Shown piece after piece: positions 53,780-63,799 of a DNA stretch of 64,000 bases. The notes under the pieces were generated by a model. The model did not search any database. It saw only the letters and a list, made by a program, of their open reading frames with translations, and had not been told where the DNA came from. Source of the stretch: Tunicatimonas pelagia (GTDB lineage: Bacteria; Bacteroidota; Bacteroidia; Cytophagales; Cyclobacteriaceae); NCBI RefSeq assembly GCF_030506325.1, contig NZ_CP120683.1:620001-684000 (forward strand), written 5' to 3'. A program made the position numbers and the translations under genes. Every line of letters starts with the position of its first letter. Positions within the stretch are counted from its first letter, which is position 1.

Positions 53780-55975
53780 ATGGTAGAGCAAACGATTGAT
53801 CTACAAGCTGCCCTTAAACAATATTTTGGCTTCAATCATTTTCGCGGAAACCAGGAAGCCATCATTGAGAATATTCTCAACCGCCGTAATACATTCGTAA
53901 TCATGCCAACGGGTGCTGGGAAATCACTCTGCTACCAGTTACCAGCACTGTTGCAATCGGGAACGGCGATTGTTATTTCCCCGCTAATCGCCCTGATGAA
54001 AAATCAGGTAGATCAACTAAATGGCTTTAATATTGATGCTCGGTTTCTCAACTCAACCCTGAGTAAAACCGAAATCAATAGGGTCAGAAACGATACGTTG
54101 AAGGGAAAAACAAAACTACTGTACGTAGCTCCGGAGTCGCTGACTAAGGAGGAGAATATTAAATTCCTGCGCGAAGCTGATATTTCTTTTGTAGCCGTCG
54201 ATGAAGCCCACTGTATCTCCGAATGGGGACATGATTTCCGGCCGGAATACCGACGAATAAAATACATTATCTCTCAGTTGAAAGACAATGTTCCGGTGAT
54301 TGCCCTGACGGCTACCGCTACCCCGAAGGTGCAGTTGGATATTCAACGGAACCTTCAGATGGAAGAAGCAGACTTATTTAAGTCCTCCTTTAACCGCCCT
54401 AATCTGTTTTATGACGTTCGTCCGAAAACGCAGATCAAAAAGCAGCTTATCAAATTTATTAAGCAGTATCCGGGTAAATCGGGCATTATTTACTGCTTAA
54501 GCCGCAAAAAGGTAGAAGAGATCGCTGAATTTCTTCAGGTAAACGGCATTAAAGCTGCCCCTTACCACGCTGGGTTGGATGCCAATGTTCGGGTGCAAAA
54601 CCAAGATGCCTTTCTCAACGAAGATGTGGACGTGATTGTGGCTACCATTGCCTTCGGAATGGGCATTGATAAACCGGATGTGCGCTTTGTCATTCATTAC
54701 AATGTACCCAAATCGTTAGAAGGGTACTACCAGGAAACCGGCCGGGCTGGGCGCGACGGACGAGAGGCTCGCTGCTTGATGTTCTACAGTTACAGCGACA
54801 TTCTTAAGCTAGAGAAATTTAATAAAGATAAAACCGTAACCGAGCGGGATAATGCTCGCCACCTGCTGGGCGAAATGATTGCCTATTCCGAATCAGCGGT
54901 ATGCCGAAAAAGGCAACTGCTGCATTATTTTGGCGAATATCTTCCTGAAAATTGTGGTTTCTGCGATAACTGCGTAAACCCCAAGGAACAGTACGAAGGC
55001 CAGGATCTGATAACGGTAGCCTTACAAGCAGTACAGCAAACGAACGAACGCTTTGGAATTAACCATGTGGTAGATGTGGTGCGAGGCTCAGCCAACCAGT
55101 ACGTAAAAAGCTACAAGCACGATCAGCTTCCGGTGTATGGTCAGGGTAAAGGTGAACCAGCAGAGCGCTGGAGTTCAGTGCTGCGACAGGCTCTGATTGC
55201 TGAATTACTGGAAAAAGATATTGAAAACATTGGCACCATTAAGCTAACCGCCAAAGGCAAGGACTTTCTTCAGAATCCTCACTCGCTGATGCTATCCAAA
55301 AATCACGTATTTGAGGATGTTACCGAAAGCGAAGAAAACGATGGCACCCTGGGTCAAAGTAATCCGGCAGGTTACGGCAAATCTTACGACGATAACTTAT
55401 TCAAACAGCTTAGACAGCTTCGGAAGGATATTGCCAAGCATAAGAATGTGCCTCCTTATGTTGTATTCCAGGAACCTTCACTGGAGGAAATGGCGACCAC
55501 CTACCCCACCACCAAGGAAGAGATGGCGGGGATTAACGGCGTGGGTATGGGAAAGGTTCATAAGTACGGATCGCCGTTCCTAAAGATGATTGAAGAGTAC
55601 GTAGCTGAAAATGATATTGCTACTGCCTCTGATGTACTTATTAAATCTACTGTTAATAAGTCGAAGAACAAGATTGTAATCATTCAGCAGATTGATAAGA
55701 AGGTGGATTTTGAAGAAATTGCCAGCACTCTCAACTTATCAATGGAGGAACTAATTGGTGAGATTGAGCACATCTGCTATTCGGGCACTAAGCTAAGCAT
55801 TGATTACTACCTGGATCAGTTTCTGGACGAGGAGCACATTGATGAGTTGCACGATTACTTCTTGAACGCTGAATCAGACCGTATTTCCAGTGCCAACGAA
55901 GAGTTTGACGGTGATTATACCGAAGAGGAACTACGCCTATTTCGTATTAAATTCTTATCAGAGTACGCGAATTAG
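53780..55975 (+). CDS. recQ: ATP-dependent DNA helicase RecQ
   Basis: A 731-residue RecQ helicase (3'-5' unwinding in recombination and repair). Start at ATG 53780 ([20 protein letters not shown]); the longer frame upstream is AT-rich leader. Motifs: FRGNQEAII (motif 0), [17 protein letters not shown] (Walker A), [18 protein letters not shown] (DEAH plus aromatic loop), [31 protein letters not shown] and [10 protein letters not shown]. The zinc site is [20 protein letters not shown] with CDNC. Winged-helix and HRDC domains ([20 protein letters not shown]) follow, and then a further C-terminal helical region of about 130 residues (about 595-731) as seen in other Bacteroidota RecQ. Confidence 0.95.
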   Translation: MVEQTIDLQAALKQYFGFNHFRGNQEAIIENILNRRNTFVIMPTGAGKSLCYQLPALLQSGTAIVISPLIALMKNQVDQLNGFNIDARFLNSTLSKTEINRVRNDTLKGKTKLLYVAPESLTKEENIKFLREADISFVAVDEAHCISEWGHDFRPEYRRIKYIISQLKDNVPVIALTATATPKVQLDIQRNLQMEEADLFKSSFNRPNLFYDVRPKTQIKKQLIKFIKQYPGKSGIIYCLSRKKVEEIAEFLQVNGIKAAPYHAGLDANVRVQNQDAFLNEDVDVIVATIAFGMGIDKPDVRFVIHYNVPKSLEGYYQETGRAGRDGREARCLMFYSYSDILKLEKFNKDKTVTERDNARHLLGEMIAYSESAVCRKRQLLHYFGEYLPENCGFCDNCVNPKEQYEGQDLITVALQAVQQTNERFGINHVVDVVRGSANQYVKSYKHDQLPVYGQGKGEPAERWSSVLRQALIAELLEKDIENIGTIKLTAKGKDFLQNPHSLMLSKNHVFEDVTESEENDGTLGQSNPAGYGKSYDDNLFKQLRQLRKDIAKHKNVPPYVVFQEPSLEEMATTYPTTKEEMAGINGVGMGKVHKYGSPFLKMIEEYVAENDIATASDVLIKSTVNKSKNKIVIIQQIDKKVDFEEIASTLNLSMEELIGEIEHICYSGTKLSIDYYLDQFLDEEHIDELHDYFLNAESDRISSANEEFDGDYTEEELRLFRIKFLSEYAN

Positions 55976-56052
55976 TCCATAGTTGTGAACGATTTTCCGA
56001 AAACCGTGGACTAGTTGCTGTACACTCCTCGTTGTTCACTGCACACTGTTCA

Positions 56053-56084
56053 TTGCTAATTGTTCATTGTTTTCCTTAGCTTTG
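56053..56084 (+). promoter_or_regulatory. Candidate purD promoter (TTG, 21 bp, TAGCTTTG)
   Basis: TAGCTTTG (56077-56084) is an exact match to the Bacteroidota -7 consensus TAnnTTTG. A TTG at 56053-56055 lies 21 bp upstream as the -33 element. The box ends 16 bp before the purD ATG. The upstream part overlaps the word-like CATTGTTCATTGCT stretch. Confidence 0.5.
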
Positions 56085-56100
56085 CGCCTAAAACCTAACC

Positions 56101-57411
56101 ATGAATATCTTACTACTCGGTTCGGGAGGGCGCGAACACGCACTAGCCTGGAAAATTAGCCAGAGTTCTGACTGTACTAAACTCTTTGTATCGCCCGGTA
56201 ATGCAGGAACCTCCCTGTTTAATGTAACTGAAAATCTAGTACAAAACAGCTACGATCAATCTGATTTTCAGCGCATTGCTAACTTTATTCAACAACAGAA
56301 TATTGAGTTGATCGTTGTTGGGCCAGAAGCTCCATTGGTAGCGGGGATTACTGATTTTCTGAAGAATAATTCATCTACCTCCGATGTGCTGGTAGTGGGC
56401 CCAACCCAAGCTGGTGCCGAGCTAGAAGGAAGTAAAGATTTTGCTAAGCAGTTTATGCAGAAGCATAACATTCCTACCGCTGCATCGCACACATTTACCG
56501 CCGAAACGCTCGAGGAAGGACTGAAATATGTAAAAGAGCAAACCTTGCCTATTGTACTCAAGGCCGATGGACTAGCCGCCGGAAAAGGGGTAATCATTTG
56601 TACCAGCTACGATGAAGCTACCGAAACCTTGCGCGATATGCTCCAGCACCAAAAGTTTGGCACAGCCAGCCAGAAAGTGGTGATTGAAGAGTTTCTAGAT
56701 GGTATTGAGCTTTCGGTATTTGTGCTGACCGATGGTAAAAACTACCACCTCTTACCTGAGGCGAAAGATTATAAACGCATTGGTGAAAACGATACAGGTC
56801 CCAATACCGGTGGTATGGGTGCCGTCTCTCCGGTTCCGTTTGCCGATGAAGCATTTATGTCGAAAGTAAAAGCGCAAATTGTAGAGCCTACCATTCAGGG
56901 GTTAGCCAAGGAAAATATTGATTACCGGGGCTTTATCTTTTTAGGACTGATGAACGTAGGTGGTAACCCTTACGTCATTGAGTATAATGTGCGCTTAGGT
57001 GACCCTGAAACTCAAGCAATTATTCCTCGTCTGGAGAGCGATTTGGTAGAACTACTCGTGGCCACTGCCCGGCAGCAACTATCGGAGGTGCAAGTGAATA
57101 TCAGCTTACAAGCTGCTGCTACGGTGGTTATGGTTTCTGGCGGGTATCCCGAAAGCTACGTGAAAGGTAAAGTAATCAGCGGTTTATCTGATAAGGCTGA
57201 AAGCTTGGTATTTCACGCGGGTACTGAGGCTAAAGAGGGAAAAACAATTACCAGTGGCGGAAGAGTGCTGGCCGTTACCTCGCTGCACAGCCAACTTACC
57301 AGTGCACTGGAACAAACGTATGCTCAGGTTGATCAGCTTTTCTGGAAGGACATCTACTACCGAAAAGATATTGGGCAGGACATTCTAGGCTACCTAGCCA
57401 ACGGAAAATAG
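56101..57411 (+). CDS. purD: Phosphoribosylamine-glycine ligase
   Basis: A 436-residue GAR synthetase, second step of purine synthesis, joining glycine to phosphoribosylamine with ATP. N-terminal MNILLLGSGGREHALAWKIS and FVSPGNAGTS are diagnostic. VVGPEAPLVAGITDFL follows, then the ATP-grasp domain with VLKADGLAAGKGVIICTSYD, EEFLDGIELSVFVLTDG, DTGPNTGGMGAVSPVP and EYNVRLGDPETQAIIPRL. Length is standard and the sequence looks intact. It is preceded by its own promoter-like box and a spacer of word-like repeats after recQ. Confidence 0.97.
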   Translation: MNILLLGSGGREHALAWKISQSSDCTKLFVSPGNAGTSLFNVTENLVQNSYDQSDFQRIANFIQQQNIELIVVGPEAPLVAGITDFLKNNSSTSDVLVVGPTQAGAELEGSKDFAKQFMQKHNIPTAASHTFTAETLEEGLKYVKEQTLPIVLKADGLAAGKGVIICTSYDEATETLRDMLQHQKFGTASQKVVIEEFLDGIELSVFVLTDGKNYHLLPEAKDYKRIGENDTGPNTGGMGAVSPVPFADEAFMSKVKAQIVEPTIQGLAKENIDYRGFIFLGLMNVGGNPYVIEYNVRLGDPETQAIIPRLESDLVELLVATARQQLSEVQVNISLQAAATVVMVSGGYPESYVKGKVISGLSDKAESLVFHAGTEAKEGKTITSGGRVLAVTSLHSQLTSALEQTYAQVDQLFWKDIYYRKDIGQDILGYLANGK

Positions 57412-57586
57412 AGTCCGCAGTTCGTTTTTATTTAAAATCATAGTAATTTACAACACAGCGAAGTAACTGTATCAGGCTTACGCTTAGTGGAGTTGTTGAG
57501 TATAGTGTGAGTAGCCTGATTTCGTTTGAAGTTTCGTATAGGGAGGTAAAATATAGTGCCTTCTGACTAAATATATAGAGGATGAT

Positions 57587-58702
57587 ATGGGATGTAGTAC
57601 CTGTAGTACCAAAAATGGTGCAGTAAGCGGTTGCCGTAACAATGGCGGCTGTAGCACCGGAGGGTGTAACAAAATGAATGTCTTCGATTGGCTCTCCAAC
57701 ATGGAGTTTCCATCGCTGAGCACCTTCGATATTGTTGAAGTAAAATTCAAAAACGGTCATAAAGACTTTTTTCGCAACACCAAAGACGTGGATCTGACTA
57801 CCGGTGATGCCGTAGTGGTAGATGTTCCCAACGGTTACCACATTGGTCATGTCTCATTGCAGGGTGAGTTAGTCCGGCTGCAAATGCAGAAGAAAAAAGT
57901 ACCCAATAACGACCAAATCCGCACTATCTACCGAATAGCCACCGAACAGGATCTGGAAAAATTCCATAAAGTAGGCAACCGCGAGATGCCCACGCTCTAC
58001 CGAACCCGGGAGATTATTCAGAAACTGGGCTTATCTATGAAACTCTCCGACGTAGAGTATCAGGCCGATAACAATAAAGCCACTTTTTACTACTCGGCCG
58101 ACAGTCGGGTTGATTTTCGGGAGTTAATTAAAGTGCTGGCGGGTGAATTCCGCATCCGAATTGAGATGCGACAGATCAGCCTACGGCAAGAAGCCGGTCG
58201 GCTGGGTGGCATTGGTTCGTGCGGTCGGGAGCTTTGCTGTTCTACCTGGCTCTCTGATTTTAAAAGCGTTTCTACATCGGCGGCTCGCTACCAGAACCTT
58301 TCCCTTAACCCTAGCAAGCTTTCCGGCCAGTGTGGTCGGCTCAAGTGCTGCCTCAACTACGAGCTAGAAACGTACATGAGCGCACTCAAGCGTATTCCCG
58401 AGGTAAACCGTCCGCTGAAAACCCGGAAGGGTGAGGCTGTACTACAAAAGACCGATATTTTTAAAAGAATTATGTGGTTTAGCTTTGCCGGAGAAAGTGC
58501 TTGGGTTCCGCTGAGTGCCCAACGCGTACAGGAAGTTTTAGAACTGAATAAGCGAGGTGAAGTGCCGGATACACTGATTGAAGACCATATAATTGCTAAA
58601 TCTGATTCAGGGGTTTTGAATAACGATTTAGTGAAGATGGATAAAAAATTTCAGAAGAAGCACAACCCCAAACGGCGCAATAAGCGAAAGAAAAAGAATT
58701 AA
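57587..58702 (+). CDS. RicT (PSP1 C-terminal domain) protein
   Basis: A 371-residue PSP1-domain protein, the RicT/YaaT type, subunit of an iron-sulfur RNA-processing regulator complex in Bacillus. In Bacteroidota it is a neighbour of gldH. The N-terminus is Cys-rich (GCSTCSTKNG, then CRNNGGCSTGGCNK). The core has FDIVEVKFKNGHKDFFRNTK, ADSRVDFRELIKVLAGEFRI and RIEMRQISLRQEAGRLGGIG, with paired cysteines in CGRELCCSTWL and CGRLKCCLNYE. It ends in a very basic tail (KKHNPKRRNKRKKKN). The gldH gene follows 40 bp later, likely in the same transcript. Confidence 0.9.
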   Translation: MGCSTCSTKNGAVSGCRNNGGCSTGGCNKMNVFDWLSNMEFPSLSTFDIVEVKFKNGHKDFFRNTKDVDLTTGDAVVVDVPNGYHIGHVSLQGELVRLQMQKKKVPNNDQIRTIYRIATEQDLEKFHKVGNREMPTLYRTREIIQKLGLSMKLSDVEYQADNNKATFYYSADSRVDFRELIKVLAGEFRIRIEMRQISLRQEAGRLGGIGSCGRELCCSTWLSDFKSVSTSAARYQNLSLNPSKLSGQCGRLKCCLNYELETYMSALKRIPEVNRPLKTRKGEAVLQKTDIFKRIMWFSFAGESAWVPLSAQRVQEVLELNKRGEVPDTLIEDHIIAKSDSGVLNNDLVKMDKKFQKKHNPKRRNKRKKKN

Positions 58703-58742
58703 AACCACTCATTTTCTACGTCTTCATTTCTATCATCCCTCA

Positions 58743-59249
58743 ATGAAACTACGTTCGGTTCTCATTCATCGCCAAATTTATTTATCTCTTTTAACGGCTT
58801 TTCTCGCCCTGGCTTTTGTTCGCTGCGACGATAACCGTCTGTACGAAGAGAATATTAATTTCGACCGGAAAGTATGGGCTGCTGACAGCCTACCTATCTT
58901 TCGCTTTCAAGTAGATGAGCCGGAGCAGACTTACAATATTTACTGGAACGTACGAAACACCGTAGCTTACCCTTTTCGTAATTTATACCTCACCTATTAC
59001 TTAGAAGATACGCTGGGTCATACCCTAAAAACTGACCTCTACGAGATGAACCTGTTTGAGCCTCGCACCGGAGAGCCTTACGGAAATGGGTTAGGCGATA
59101 TATTTTCGCATCAGATTTTAGCTCTTCCTAATTACAAGTTTGATACGGCGGGCATGTACCAAATTCGACTTCAGCAGTACATGCGGCGCGATACGCTGCC
59201 CGAGATTCTGTCGGTAGGGGTACGGATAGAACGAGCCGAAGCAGACTAG
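58743..59249 (+). CDS. gldH: Gliding motility lipoprotein GldH
   Basis: A 168-residue GldH-type lipoprotein needed for gliding in Flavobacterium-like bacteria. It has a hydrophobic signal (IYLSLLTAFLALAFVRC, Cys28), with an unusual Arg right before the Cys. The mature part shows YEENINFDRKVWAADSLPIF, YNIYWNVRNTVAYPFRNLYL, DTLGHTLKTDLYEMNLFEPR, GNGLGDIFSHQI and YQIRLQQYMRRDTLPEILSV, matching the GldH pattern. It lies 40 bp after ricT, the usual order in Bacteroidota. It ties this strain to gliding, together with the T9SS proteins at the left end. Confidence 0.88.
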   Translation: MKLRSVLIHRQIYLSLLTAFLALAFVRCDDNRLYEENINFDRKVWAADSLPIFRFQVDEPEQTYNIYWNVRNTVAYPFRNLYLTYYLEDTLGHTLKTDLYEMNLFEPRTGEPYGNGLGDIFSHQILALPNYKFDTAGMYQIRLQQYMRRDTLPEILSVGVRIERAEAD

Positions 59250-59261
59250 TAGCAAGAAGCG

Positions 59262-62200
59262 ATGGCTACGCAACAGCGCAAACGATGGAAGATTTGGGTA
59301 GACACCGGTGGTACTTTCACCGATTGCTTAGCCTACAGTCCGTCGGGAGTTCTTCATCGCATTAAAGTACTTAGCGATAGCACACTGCGGGGTAAATTAT
59401 TAGAAGCCATTAGTCCTATCCGATGGAAAATTCGGCAAAACTGGCGCATTAATAACGCTGACCTCCTCAGTGGCTACACCCTACAAGTATCTCCTTCGCC
59501 AAAGTATTTAATCCGGTATTTCAACCCGGAAGATAGTTCTATCACTTTAGAACAGCCCTTATCGGAAAAAGAAGTCGGAAAAAATTTTACTCTGACTGCT
59601 TACGAGGAAGCCCCGGTGCTCGCCGCCCGATTGGCTACCTCTACTCCCCTTCTTCTGCCATTGCCCCCGATGGAAATGCGGTTAGGTACCACCCGAGGCA
59701 CCAATGCTTTGTTAGAACGAAAAGGAGCCAAAACCACACTATTGGTTACCAAGGGATTCAAGGATCTACTCTCCATTGGTACTCAGCAACGTCCGCATAT
59801 TTTCTCACTGAATATTCAAAAACCAGCTCCTTACTACGCTAACGTAATTGAAGTAAATGAGCGGTTAGATGCTCAGGGAAATATAGTAGCTTCACTTTTT
59901 GAAGATGAGTTGAACCAGGTACAAGATCAACTAGCTACTTTTCAACCCGAGTCGGTAGCCATTGCACTGATGCACAGCTACCGTAATCCGGCACACGAAC
60001 AGAAATTATCCCAAGCACTACTGACGGAGGACTTTCCCTACATTTCGGTTTCTTCCCAGCTTTCCTCCGCTCAAAAAATACTACCTCGGGCAGCTACTGC
60101 CGTGGTTGATGCGTATCTCGCCCCCATTATTCATCGCTATTTATCCTGCATCCGAGAGCGCATCCCGGACGGAAGTTTGAAAGTGATGAGCAGTGCCGGA
60201 GGTTTGGCTGACGCTCATCTTTATCAACCCAAAGATAGTCTACTCAGTGGTCCCGCCGGGGGTGTAGTAGGATCAGCCGCCGTACTCAAGCAGGTGCAAT
60301 CGCAGCAGCCCAATTTTCGAAGACTGCTCTCGCTGGATATGGGCGGTACCAGCACCGATGTTTCCCGCTACGATGGTGAGTACGACTATCAATACACAAC
60401 CAAGGTGGGCGACGCCGAGATTACTTCCCCAGCTTTAGCTATTGAAACCGTAGCCGCCGGAGGTGGTTCTATCTGTCAATATAAAAACGGCGCGCTGGCG
60501 GTAGGTCCCGAGAGTGCCGGAGCGCACCCCGGTCCCGCTTGCTACGGACAGGGCGGGCCACTCACCATTACCGATGTAAACCTACTACTGGGAAGGTTAC
60601 GGGAAGATAAATTCGGAATACCGATTAATCGCTCGGCGGCACAACAGGCTTTAGCGAACGTAAAAGCAGTTCTACCTGACTCATCGGAAGTTTCTGATGT
60701 AGAACTGTTGCTGGGGTTTCTGCGGATCGCTAACGAAAAGATGACCGATGCCGTCCGTAGCATATCGGTGAAAAAAGGGTTTGACCCCACCGAATATTCG
60801 CTACTGGGGTTTGGCGGAGCGGGTGGGCAGCACGCTTGCGAAGTTGCTTCACTACTTAACATCAAAACTATCATCATTCCAGAGGATGCCGGATTGCTGA
60901 GTGCTTACGGAATGGGGCAGGCAGTACTGGAACGGTTTGCTACTCGCCAGGTACTCCAACCTTACGCTGAAGTTCAAGGTGATTTAGAAAGCTGGATTGA
61001 ACAACTCCGCCAAGAGGCTACCAAGCTTTGCCAACAAGAGGGCTACACCGAAAGCGAGCTACAGACCCGCTTTGTTAAGCTATTTCTACGCTTCGAGGGG
61101 CAGGAAAGCACACTGGACATTGACTTCACGAATTCCGATGAGGTACTCAATGCTTATCGACAACACTACCAAGCTTTATTCGGCCACTGGCTAGCGAGCC
61201 GAACCATAGAATTAGAATCCATAAAAGTAGTAGTTTCTACTGCCCCGCCTGATCTTTCTTCGCCCGTAGCGGGTAAGAGACATATTCCCCCGGCTACTGC
61301 AAATCAGTCGGCGTATACTCAAAATGGCTGGGTCTCCGTTCCGGTGTACAACTGGGATCAACTTCAGGCGGAAGCTTCTTTGGCTGGCTCAGCTTTAGTA
61401 CTTAGCAATACCACCACGCTCTGGGTAGCACCTAACTGGCAATTCCAGCTCGATGGTTTTGGCAACGCGTTGCTCTTCTCAGAAGAGAAAACCAACACTC
61501 ATTCTTCTGAAGCTCCCGATGCCGTGCAACTAGCATTGTTCACCAACCGCTTCACCAGCATTGCCTCAGGCATGGGAGCCTTGTTAGAGCGAACTTCGTT
61601 TTCAGTAAACGTAAAAGAACGCTTAGACTTTTCTTGTGCGCTGCTGAGTGCCGGCGGAAAGCTGATTGTCAACGCTCCGCATATCCCGGTTCATCTGGGT
61701 AGCCTCGGGATGTGCGTACGCGCGGTTCGGGAAAGTATTGCTATGCAAGAAGGCGACGTTATCATAACCAACCACCCCGGTTACGGCGGTTCTCATCTAC
61801 CGGACGTTACGCTGATTAGTCCGGTGTATTTTGAGAGTCAACTTATTGGTTACGTAGCTAATCGGGCGCACCACGCCGAAATTGGGGGTTCTCGTCCGGG
61901 CTCTATGCCCACTCAAGCTACTACACTGGCAGAAGAAGGAGTAGTTATTTCACCCGCTTATCTGATACGTCAGGGCAAAGCCCAGTGGGATACTATTCGG
62001 CAGTTGTTTACCAGCGGTAAGTATCCTACCCGCAATGTAGAAGAAAACCTGGCAGACCTCAACGGCGGATTAGCCAGCATCCGCTGGGGCATAGAAGCCT
62101 TACAGCAGTTAGCGAAGCAGCACGGATCAGAATCGGCATCGCACTACATGCAGCAGATTGAAGTTCGTACTGCTCATCGCATAAAAAATCAGCTGAATAA

Positions 62201-63062
62201 GTTAGAACAGATTTCGTATTCGGCTACTGAGTCGCTAGATGATGGTAGCGTACTAAAAGTGCAAATCACGGCTGAGCAAGAAGATCATCTTACGATCGAT
62301 TTTACCGGAAGTGCTCCTACCCACCCCCATAATTTTAACGCTACTCCCGCTATTGTGTACAGTGCCGTAATGTACGTGCTTCGTTTGCTGCTAGACGAAG
62401 ATGTGCCCTTGAATGAGGGATTGCTCGAGCCTGTCAAGATCGTACTGCCCGAGGACTCCATACTAAATCCAACGTTTACTGACGAACCCTCCCAATGTCC
62501 GGCGGTGGTGGGCGGCAATACCGAAACCAGTCAGCGACTGGTAGACACCCTACTGAAGGCATTGGGCCTAGCGGCTAGTAGTCAGGGAACCATGAACAAT
62601 GTGCTGTTTGGTAATGAACAATTCGGCTACTACGAAACCATTGGGGGCGGTAGCGGAGCGGGTAACGGATTTGCCGGAGCCAATGCCGTACACCAGCATA
62701 TGACCAACACCCGCATCACCGATCCCGAAGTACTGGAATTTCGCTACCCCGTGCGCTTGGATGAATTTTCGGTTCGCCCGCAGTCCGGTGGAGTCGGCAA
62801 ATGGTCGGGAGGGAATGGAATCATTCGCAAATTCACATTCTTAGCCCCACTTTCACTCACAGTGCTTACTCAGCACCGTAATACAGCTCCCTACGGTATG
62901 GCTGGTGGTCAATCCGGAAAAGTTGGCCGTCAGTGGATTATCCGTAAAGATGGCTCGGAAGAAATACTGATGAATGTGGATGAAGCCGAAATGCAAGCGG
63001 GCGATCAGTTTATTATTCACACTCCGGGCGGAGGTGGCTATGGTATGGCTACTGATGATTAG
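59262..63062 (+). CDS. Fused hydantoinase A/B-type 5-oxoprolinase
   Basis: A 1266-residue ATP-dependent amidohydrolase with both halves fused. The A half (about residues 10-700) has IWVDTGGTFTDCLAYSPSG, MRLGTTRGTNALLERKGAKT, LLSGPAGGVVGSAAVL, LSLDMGGTSTDVSRYDG and IETVAAGGGSICQYKNGAL. The B half (about residues 735-1255) has FTNRFTSIASGMGALLERTS, VITNHPGYGGSHLPDVTLIS, RAHHAEIGGSRPGSMPTQAT, GGGSGAGNGFAGANAVHQH and the closing THTPGGGGYG-like motif. Family members open 5-oxoproline or hydantoins with ATP. 5-oxoproline recycling is likely but not certain. It begins 12 bp after gldH and so shares its operon, a loose functional pairing. Confidence 0.9.
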   Translation: MATQQRKRWKIWVDTGGTFTDCLAYSPSGVLHRIKVLSDSTLRGKLLEAISPIRWKIRQNWRINNADLLSGYTLQVSPSPKYLIRYFNPEDSSITLEQPLSEKEVGKNFTLTAYEEAPVLAARLATSTPLLLPLPPMEMRLGTTRGTNALLERKGAKTTLLVTKGFKDLLSIGTQQRPHIFSLNIQKPAPYYANVIEVNERLDAQGNIVASLFEDELNQVQDQLATFQPESVAIALMHSYRNPAHEQKLSQALLTEDFPYISVSSQLSSAQKILPRAATAVVDAYLAPIIHRYLSCIRERIPDGSLKVMSSAGGLADAHLYQPKDSLLSGPAGGVVGSAAVLKQVQSQQPNFRRLLSLDMGGTSTDVSRYDGEYDYQYTTKVGDAEITSPALAIETVAAGGGSICQYKNGALAVGPESAGAHPGPACYGQGGPLTITDVNLLLGRLREDKFGIPINRSAAQQALANVKAVLPDSSEVSDVELLLGFLRIANEKMTDAVRSISVKKGFDPTEYSLLGFGGAGGQHACEVASLLNIKTIIIPEDAGLLSAYGMGQAVLERFATRQVLQPYAEVQGDLESWIEQLRQEATKLCQQEGYTESELQTRFVKLFLRFEGQESTLDIDFTNSDEVLNAYRQHYQALFGHWLASRTIELESIKVVVSTAPPDLSSPVAGKRHIPPATANQSAYTQNGWVSVPVYNWDQLQAEASLAGSALVLSNTTTLWVAPNWQFQLDGFGNALLFSEEKTNTHSSEAPDAVQLALFTNRFTSIASGMGALLERTSFSVNVKERLDFSCALLSAGGKLIVNAPHIPVHLGSLGMCVRAVRESIAMQEGDVIITNHPGYGGSHLPDVTLISPVYFESQLIGYVANRAHHAEIGGSRPGSMPTQATTLAEEGVVISPAYLIRQGKAQWDTIRQLFTSGKYPTRNVEENLADLNGGLASIRWGIEALQQLAKQHGSESASHYMQQIEVRTAHRIKNQLNKLEQISYSATESLDDGSVLKVQITAEQEDHLTIDFTGSAPTHPHNFNATPAIVYSAVMYVLRLLLDEDVPLNEGLLEPVKIVLPEDSILNPTFTDEPSQCPAVVGGNTETSQRLVDTLLKALGLAASSQGTMNNVLFGNEQFGYYETIGGGSGAGNGFAGANAVHQHMTNTRITDPEVLEFRYPVRLDEFSVRPQSGGVGKWSGGNGIIRKFTFLAPLSLTVLTQHRNTAPYGMAGGQSGKVGRQWIIRKDGSEEILMNVDEAEMQAGDQFIIHTPGGGGYGMATDD

Positions 63063-63172
63063 TATTTTCAATCTGAAACGAAGATCATGAGTTACGCAAA
63101 GTGCAAAAAACGATAATCAGCAACTTAACATATTGTCAACTATCAATTACCTATTATCCATTGTCAATTAGT

Positions 63173-63616
63173 CTAAATATGAGAAATCTCAGATAGTTGC
63201 TGGGTGTAGAGTTGAAGGGCTTGCTTCATATCTACTTGCCGTAGCTCCAGCATGGTCTCGAGCCCTTCCAGCTTAGCATCACATAGTTGCGTTTTAGAAA
63301 TCTTAGCGGCCAACCCGTTTGATTTTAGCATACCGTTGGCAATTACGGCTATCACCGACAGTACGGACGCTGCCAGACAAAGTGCCTGCCAGACCGGAAC
63401 TCCAAAGGACACCACATCTTTGGCCGAGCTAATAAATCCTTCACCTCCAACCCCTGGCCCGGCGGTTATTGCTGCCGCTAACGCTCCGGCAATAATAGAA
63501 GAGTTGATCAACTTGGTGTTTTGTGGTTCGGTTTTACGAAGATAGTTCGCCAGCTCCTGTCGTTTGGTTTTGATCTTAGCTAGCAGCACATCTTCGTCGG
63601 TTGCATTCTCCGGCAT
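63173..63616 (-). CDS. Small membrane protein with two helices, unknown
   Basis: A 147-residue protein. The N-terminus is charged and helical (DEDVLLAKIKTKRQELANYL). It has a Gly/Ala-rich hydrophobic segment (LINSSIIAGALAAAITAGPG), a second membrane helix (VPVWQALCLAASVLSVIAVI), and a C-terminal coiled-coil tail (LEGLETMLELRQVDMKQALQ). I recall similar two-helix proteins with no known role. No operon partner is evident: the neighbours are convergent or separated by word-like repeats. Confidence 0.6.
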   Translation of the reverse strand: MPENATDEDVLLAKIKTKRQELANYLRKTEPQNTKLINSSIIAGALAAAITAGPGVGGEGFISSAKDVVSFGVPVWQALCLAASVLSVIAVIANGMLKSNGLAAKISKTQLCDAKLEGLETMLELRQVDMKQALQLYTQQLSEISHI

Positions 63617-63677
63617 AGGTCAGTTTTTTGGTGAAATATAAAGCTTATTCCAATGGAGTGGAAGTTAGCAATCCGAA

Positions 63678-63716
63678 GATCGGAGACTAATCATGCTCAA
63701 ATTTAGGGCTCCGATC
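63678..63716. repeat. 8-bp inverted repeat in the intergenic spacer
   Basis: GATCGGAG (63678-63685) and CTCCGATC (63709-63716) are perfect inverted copies separated by 23 bp, between the small membrane protein start and the MFS gene stop. It could be a terminator stem for the MFS gene without a T-tract, or an operator. Confidence 0.45.
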
Positions 63717-63799
63717 GCTATTTTCAATTTCTAGCTAGATTTCTAATTCGCTCGCTAACCGACATCCATCTTCCAACTCCGGTCTTCCACCCTAACAAA

